Source of the DNA: an uncultured Panacagrimonas sp. | Lineage (GTDB): Bacteria > Pseudomonadota > Gammaproteobacteria > Nevskiales > Nevskiaceae | NCBI GenBank assembly: GCA_946481265.1 | Contig: CAMLNE010000197.1 | Span: forward strand, 1 to 8,105 | DNA length: 8,105 nucleotides | Reading direction: 5' to 3' | The notes under the pieces: generated by a model | The model's database searches: none | What the model was told of the DNA's origin: nothing | The model's input: only the letters and a program-made list of their open reading frames with translations | In this document: positions 5,263 to 8,105 of the stretch, one piece after another | How the letters are laid out: each line of letters begins with the position of its first letter | How positions within the stretch are numbered: position 1 is the stretch's first letter | Translations under genes and position numbers: made by a program

Positions 5263-6879
5263 TCAGGCCAGCTCGAAGCCCGCGTAATCCTGCTCCTTGA
5301 CCTTCTCGCAGGCTTCCCGGTAGGCCGGCAGGCCGCCGATGTAGCTGAGCAGCCGATTCTGCTTGCCCTCGACGTTACCGCCCGTGTACCAGGACTTGGT
5401 CTTGGCCACCAGGGTCATGTCGGCGAGTTCGTCGTGATGTGCCAGCCAGCGCTGCTCGGCGTCGGCCGTAGGCTCGATGACGCGGCGGCCCTGCTTGCGC
5501 ATGTAGTCGATGCATTCGGTGATCCACTGCACCTGGTGCTGCAGGCAGGTCGGGGCGTTGCAGAAAGCCGCCGCCGGCGCATACGGCGCGCTGGTCGTGA
5601 ACAGGTTCGGGTAGCCATGGATCTGCAGCCCCATCGTGGTGCGCACCTCCCCCTTCCACTCCTCGCGCAGTGACACCCCGTTGCGGCCCCGGATGTCGAT
5701 GGCGGTCAGCCCGCCGGTGCCGGCATCGAAGCCGGTGGCCAGGATGATGACGTCAAGCGGGATCTTGCCGGCCGAGGTGCGGATGCCGTTCGGCGTGATG
5801 CACTCGATGGGCGCGACGCGCAGGTCCACCAGGTCCACGTTCGGACGGTTGTAGACCTCGAAGTAGCCGTTCTCCAGTGGCACGCGTCGCGTGCCGAAAC
5901 CGTGGTCGCGTGGCAGCAGCTTCTCGGCCATCTGCGGGTCCTTGATGCGCACACGGATCTTCTCGCGCACGAAGTCGGAGATCTCGTCGTTGACCTTCTG
6001 GTCGAAGAAGATCTCCAGGAAGCCGGCGACCCAGAGGCGCAGCGAGCCGTCGTCCCACAGGCGCTCCAGGATCTGGCGCCGCTCCTCGGGCGGGATGCTG
6101 AAGTAGGGTCGCTCCTCGCCGGGCAGATCGAAGCCGACGAAGGTGTTCCAGATCGCCTGGCGGGTTTCCGGGTAGCGCGCACGGATCGCGGCGCGGTCCG
6201 CATCGGTGTAGCGCGGGTTCTTGATCGGGATCGCGTAGTTCGCGGTGCGCTGGAATACCGTCAGATGCGCAACCTCCGGGGCGATGGTCTGGATCACCTG
6301 GATGCCGGTCGCGCCGGTGCCGATCACGCCGACCCGCTTGCCCTTCAGGTCGACGCCTTCGCGTGGCCAGCGTGCGGTATGGACCAGGCGTCCCTTGAAG
6401 GTTTCATGTCCGGCAAACGGAGGCACCAGCGGTGCGCTCAGCGGCCCCAGCGCGGTGATGACGAACTGTGCGCTCAGCGTGTGGCCCTGATCGGTCTTCA
6501 AATTCCAGCGGCCGGTGGCCTGGTCCCAGTGCGCGGCCTCGACCCGGGTGTTCAGGCTGATGTCCTTGCGCAGGTCGAAGCGGTCGGCCACGTGGTTGAA
6601 GTAGCGCTCCGTCTCGGCTTGGCCGACGTAGCGCTCGTTCCAGTTCCACTCGTCGAGCAGCTCGTCGGAGAACCAGTACTGGTAGATGTTCGACGGCGAA
6701 TCGGTACGGGCGCCCGGATAGCAGTTCCAGTACCAGGTGCCGCCCACGCCGGAAGCGGCGTCGAGCACGCGCACCTTGAGGCCGAGCTTGCGCAGCGACC
6801 ACAACTGGTAGAGACCGGTGAATCCGGCGCCGATGATGACGGCGTCGAAGCTCTGGTTGTCTAGGGTAGCGGTCGTCAT
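5263..6879 (-). CDS. Flavin-containing Baeyer-Villiger monooxygenase
   Basis: A 538-residue FAD- and NADPH-dependent enzyme that inserts oxygen next to a ketone to give an ester or lactone. The FAD-binding Rossmann motif is GAGFTG at 17-22, followed by the GGTWYWNCYPGARTD block at 46-60. The Baeyer-Villiger fingerprint F-x-G-x3-H-T-x2-W-P is present in full at 161-172, and the second Rossmann motif, GTGATG, at 187-192. ATGFDAGTGG and SWYTGGNVEGK near the C terminus are typical of the phenylacetone/cyclohexanone monooxygenase branch, and the length agrees. Start set at the ATG at 6879 after GGAG. A longer frame from 6948 adds an Arg/Pro-rich stretch without family character. It probably forms an operon with the downstream esterase and is divergent from an AraC-family regulator. 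Substrate cannot be read from the sequence. Confidence 0.93.
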   Translation of the reverse strand: MTTATLDNQSFDAVIIGAGFTGLYQLWSLRKLGLKVRVLDAASGVGGTWYWNCYPGARTDSPSNIYQYWFSDELLDEWNWNERYVGQAETERYFNHVADRFDLRKDISLNTRVEAAHWDQATGRWNLKTDQGHTLSAQFVITALGPLSAPLVPPFAGHETFKGRLVHTARWPREGVDLKGKRVGVIGTGATGIQVIQTIAPEVAHLTVFQRTANYAIPIKNPRYTDADRAAIRARYPETRQAIWNTFVGFDLPGEERPYFSIPPEERRQILERLWDDGSLRLWVAGFLEIFFDQKVNDEISDFVREKIRVRIKDPQMAEKLLPRDHGFGTRRVPLENGYFEVYNRPNVDLVDLRVAPIECITPNGIRTSAGKIPLDVIILATGFDAGTGGLTAIDIRGRNGVSLREEWKGEVRTTMGLQIHGYPNLFTTSAPYAPAAAFCNAPTCLQHQVQWITECIDYMRKQGRRVIEPTADAEQRWLAHHDELADMTLVAKTKSWYTGGNVEGKQNRLLSYIGGLPAYREACEKVKEQDYAGFELA

Positions 6880-6981
6880 TGCGTTCTCCGTGGTTTTTCG
6901 TCCCGGTCGGGATCGACGGTGGTCGGGCCGACAAGCCGGCAACGACACTGCCCGAGAATGCGCTTGCGGCGCACTCCAGAG

Positions 6982-7018
6982 TTGGCATCATGCGCAGGCT
7001 ACTTGGCGTTCCGCGCAG
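6982..7018. promoter_or_regulatory. Candidate AraC-family operator: two direct repeats, 21-bp period
   Basis: Two 16-bp half sites, TTGGCATCATGCGCAG (6982-6997) and TTGGCGTTCCGCGCAG (7003-7018), agree at 12 of 16 positions, identical in TTGGC and GCGCAG. Their 21-bp offset places them on the same face of the helix, as AraC/XylS regulators prefer. They sit in the divergent gap, ending 14 nt before the chosen regulator start and about 100 nt upstream of the monooxygenase start. They could mediate autoregulation, activation of the monooxygenase, or both. Binding is an inference. Confidence 0.45.
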
Positions 7019-7032
7019 ACCGATTCAGGACG

Positions 7033-8055
7033 ATGGCCGGCTCACTGATCCGAAGTGCAATCCTCGACGGCGCAGAGGCCCTGATCCGCCTCCACGGCGC
7101 GCGTCCGGCGCAGATCGCCCGCCGGGCCGGGCTGCCGGTGGCCGCGCTCAGTGACCCTGACCTGCTGGTCCACGCCCCCGCGGTGCTGCGCTTCTTCGAG
7201 GTGGCGGCGGAGGCCTGCCGGATGCCGCAGTGGGGCCTGACGTTGGCGCGCGAGGCACGCCTGGCCGCGATGCTCGGTCCCCTGTGGGTGCTGCTGCGCA
7301 ATGCGCGGACCGTGCGCCGGATGTGCGAGGAACTGGCCGACAACTTCGACCTCTACAGCGATGCCGCCCTGGTCCGCATGGAGCGCATCCAGGGCGGCAG
7401 CATGCTGAGCTGGAGCACGACCGCCGGCCAGCACGAGAGCGAGGTTCAGATGGCGGAGTTCGCACTCTGCGTGTTCGCCAACGAGATCCGCACCTATCTG
7501 CAGCGAGACTGGATGCCGTCGGCCGTCCTGTTCCGGCATGCACGTCCATCCGGCAACCTGGCCATGTACCAGGCCGCCTTCGGGCACGACCTGCGCTTCA
7601 ACCAGGACCATGATGCGCTGCTGCTGGACCAGGAGACGCTGGACGCGCCGCTGAGCCCGCGCAGTTCGGCGGCGCGTGCCCTGGCCAGCCGCGTGGTGCG
7701 GTTGGAAGACGATCTGCCGGAAAAGCCGTTGGCCCTCAGCGTCGAAGCGGTGATCCGCGCCCTGATGCCCTATGCCCCCTGCACCATCGGCGAGGCCAGC
7801 CGGGCGCTGGGTCTGGCGTCCAGAACGCTGCAGGCACGCCTGGAACGCGAAGGCACCAGCTTCATCGAGATTCGCGACGCCGTTCGCGCCGACCTCGCCT
7901 CGAAGTACCTGCGCCATTCGAACCTCAGCGCCGCGCAGATCGCGGAGATCCTCGGTTACGCGGATGCGACCTCGTTCAGCCGGTCCTTCCGGCGCTGGCA
8001 CGGGTGCAGCCTGCGCGAGATGCGCCGCCGATCACGGGGACGTGACCGGGCCTAG
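7033..8055 (+). CDS. AraC-family transcriptional regulator (OruR-like)
   Basis: A 340-residue regulator. The N-terminal two thirds resemble the arabinose-binding-type domain of OruR-like AraC proteins, with the family-like opening ARPAQIARRAGLPVAALSDPD at about 22-42, split into halves in related proteins by small gaps. The C-terminal domain has two helix-turn-helix motifs, IGEASRALGLASRTLQARL at 252-270 and AAQIAEILGYADATSFSRSF at 300-319, the latter followed by the conserved RRWHG. The start at 7033 fits the usual length and opening; AGGA lies only 2 nt upstream, which is tight. A longer in-frame start at 6919 would run through the candidate operator. It is divergent from the Baeyer-Villiger monooxygenase and is likely its regulator, as the AraC-type ChnR is for cyclohexanone monooxygenase in Acinetobacter. 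The inducer is unknown. Confidence 0.88.
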   Translation: MAGSLIRSAILDGAEALIRLHGARPAQIARRAGLPVAALSDPDLLVHAPAVLRFFEVAAEACRMPQWGLTLAREARLAAMLGPLWVLLRNARTVRRMCEELADNFDLYSDAALVRMERIQGGSMLSWSTTAGQHESEVQMAEFALCVFANEIRTYLQRDWMPSAVLFRHARPSGNLAMYQAAFGHDLRFNQDHDALLLDQETLDAPLSPRSSAARALASRVVRLEDDLPEKPLALSVEAVIRALMPYAPCTIGEASRALGLASRTLQARLEREGTSFIEIRDAVRADLASKYLRHSNLSAAQIAEILGYADATSFSRSFRRWHGCSLREMRRRSRGRDRA

Positions 8056-8105
8056 CCCGCATTTCTCACAGGTCGCCGGAGAATCCGCTTCAATCTACTG
8101 ATCTG

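Noticed and set aside
6919..7032. Longer N terminus for the AraC-family regulator
   Set aside because: The extra 38 residues lack family similarity and would be encoded by the candidate operator region.
8056..8105. Possible hairpin after the regulator (TTCTC with GAGAA)
   Set aside because: Only a 5-bp stem with a long loop and no T tract; not enough to call a terminator.

Overview
This window comes from a GC-rich genome, most likely a proteobacterium. The NsrR-type operator, the AniA-type copper nitrite reductase and the AraC (OruR-like) regulator would suit a gamma- or betaproteobacterium. The exact taxon cannot be read from the sequence. No tRNA, rRNA, CRISPR array or insertion sequence was seen.

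Left half (1-3100, read leftward): a compact four-gene periplasmic copper/heme operon with the same gene order as the ncgABC-nirK cluster of Nitrosomonas europaea. From promoter to distal end it holds a two-domain multicopper oxidase (ncgA-like), a diheme cytochrome c (ncgB-like), a monoheme cytochrome c (ncgC-like) and a copper nitrite reductase (nirK). nirK is cut by the left edge of the window after 282 codons. The genes are 13 nt apart, overlapping by 4 nt (ATGA), and 16 nt apart. All four proteins carry signal peptides. Upstream, a sigma70-like promoter has its -10 box inside a perfect inverted repeat (10-bp arms, 5-bp spacer) that matches the NsrR nitric-oxide-sensing repressor site. The simplest model is that nitrite is reduced to NO by NirK, with electrons delivered or redistributed by the two cytochromes and the oxidase, and that NO relieves NsrR repression.

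Middle (3225-3916, rightward): coding remnants in two frames. The first 93 codons of a TPR/HTH-type protein run out of frame into the last 137 codons of a beta-propeller (Vgb/YncE or glutamine-cyclotransferase-like) protein. This looks like a deletion-fusion scar. A hairpin lies between it and the convergent gene to its right.

Right half (4008-8055): a probable catabolic cassette. A Baeyer-Villiger monooxygenase (leftward) is followed 82 nt later by an EstB-like serine esterase of the beta-lactamase fold. An AraC-family regulator is divergent from the monooxygenase. The monooxygenase would turn a ketone into an ester or lactone, which the esterase could hydrolyse. The gap between monooxygenase and regulator holds a 16-bp imperfect direct repeat with a 21-bp period, the geometry of an AraC-type operator. 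The two halves of the window appear functionally unrelated.
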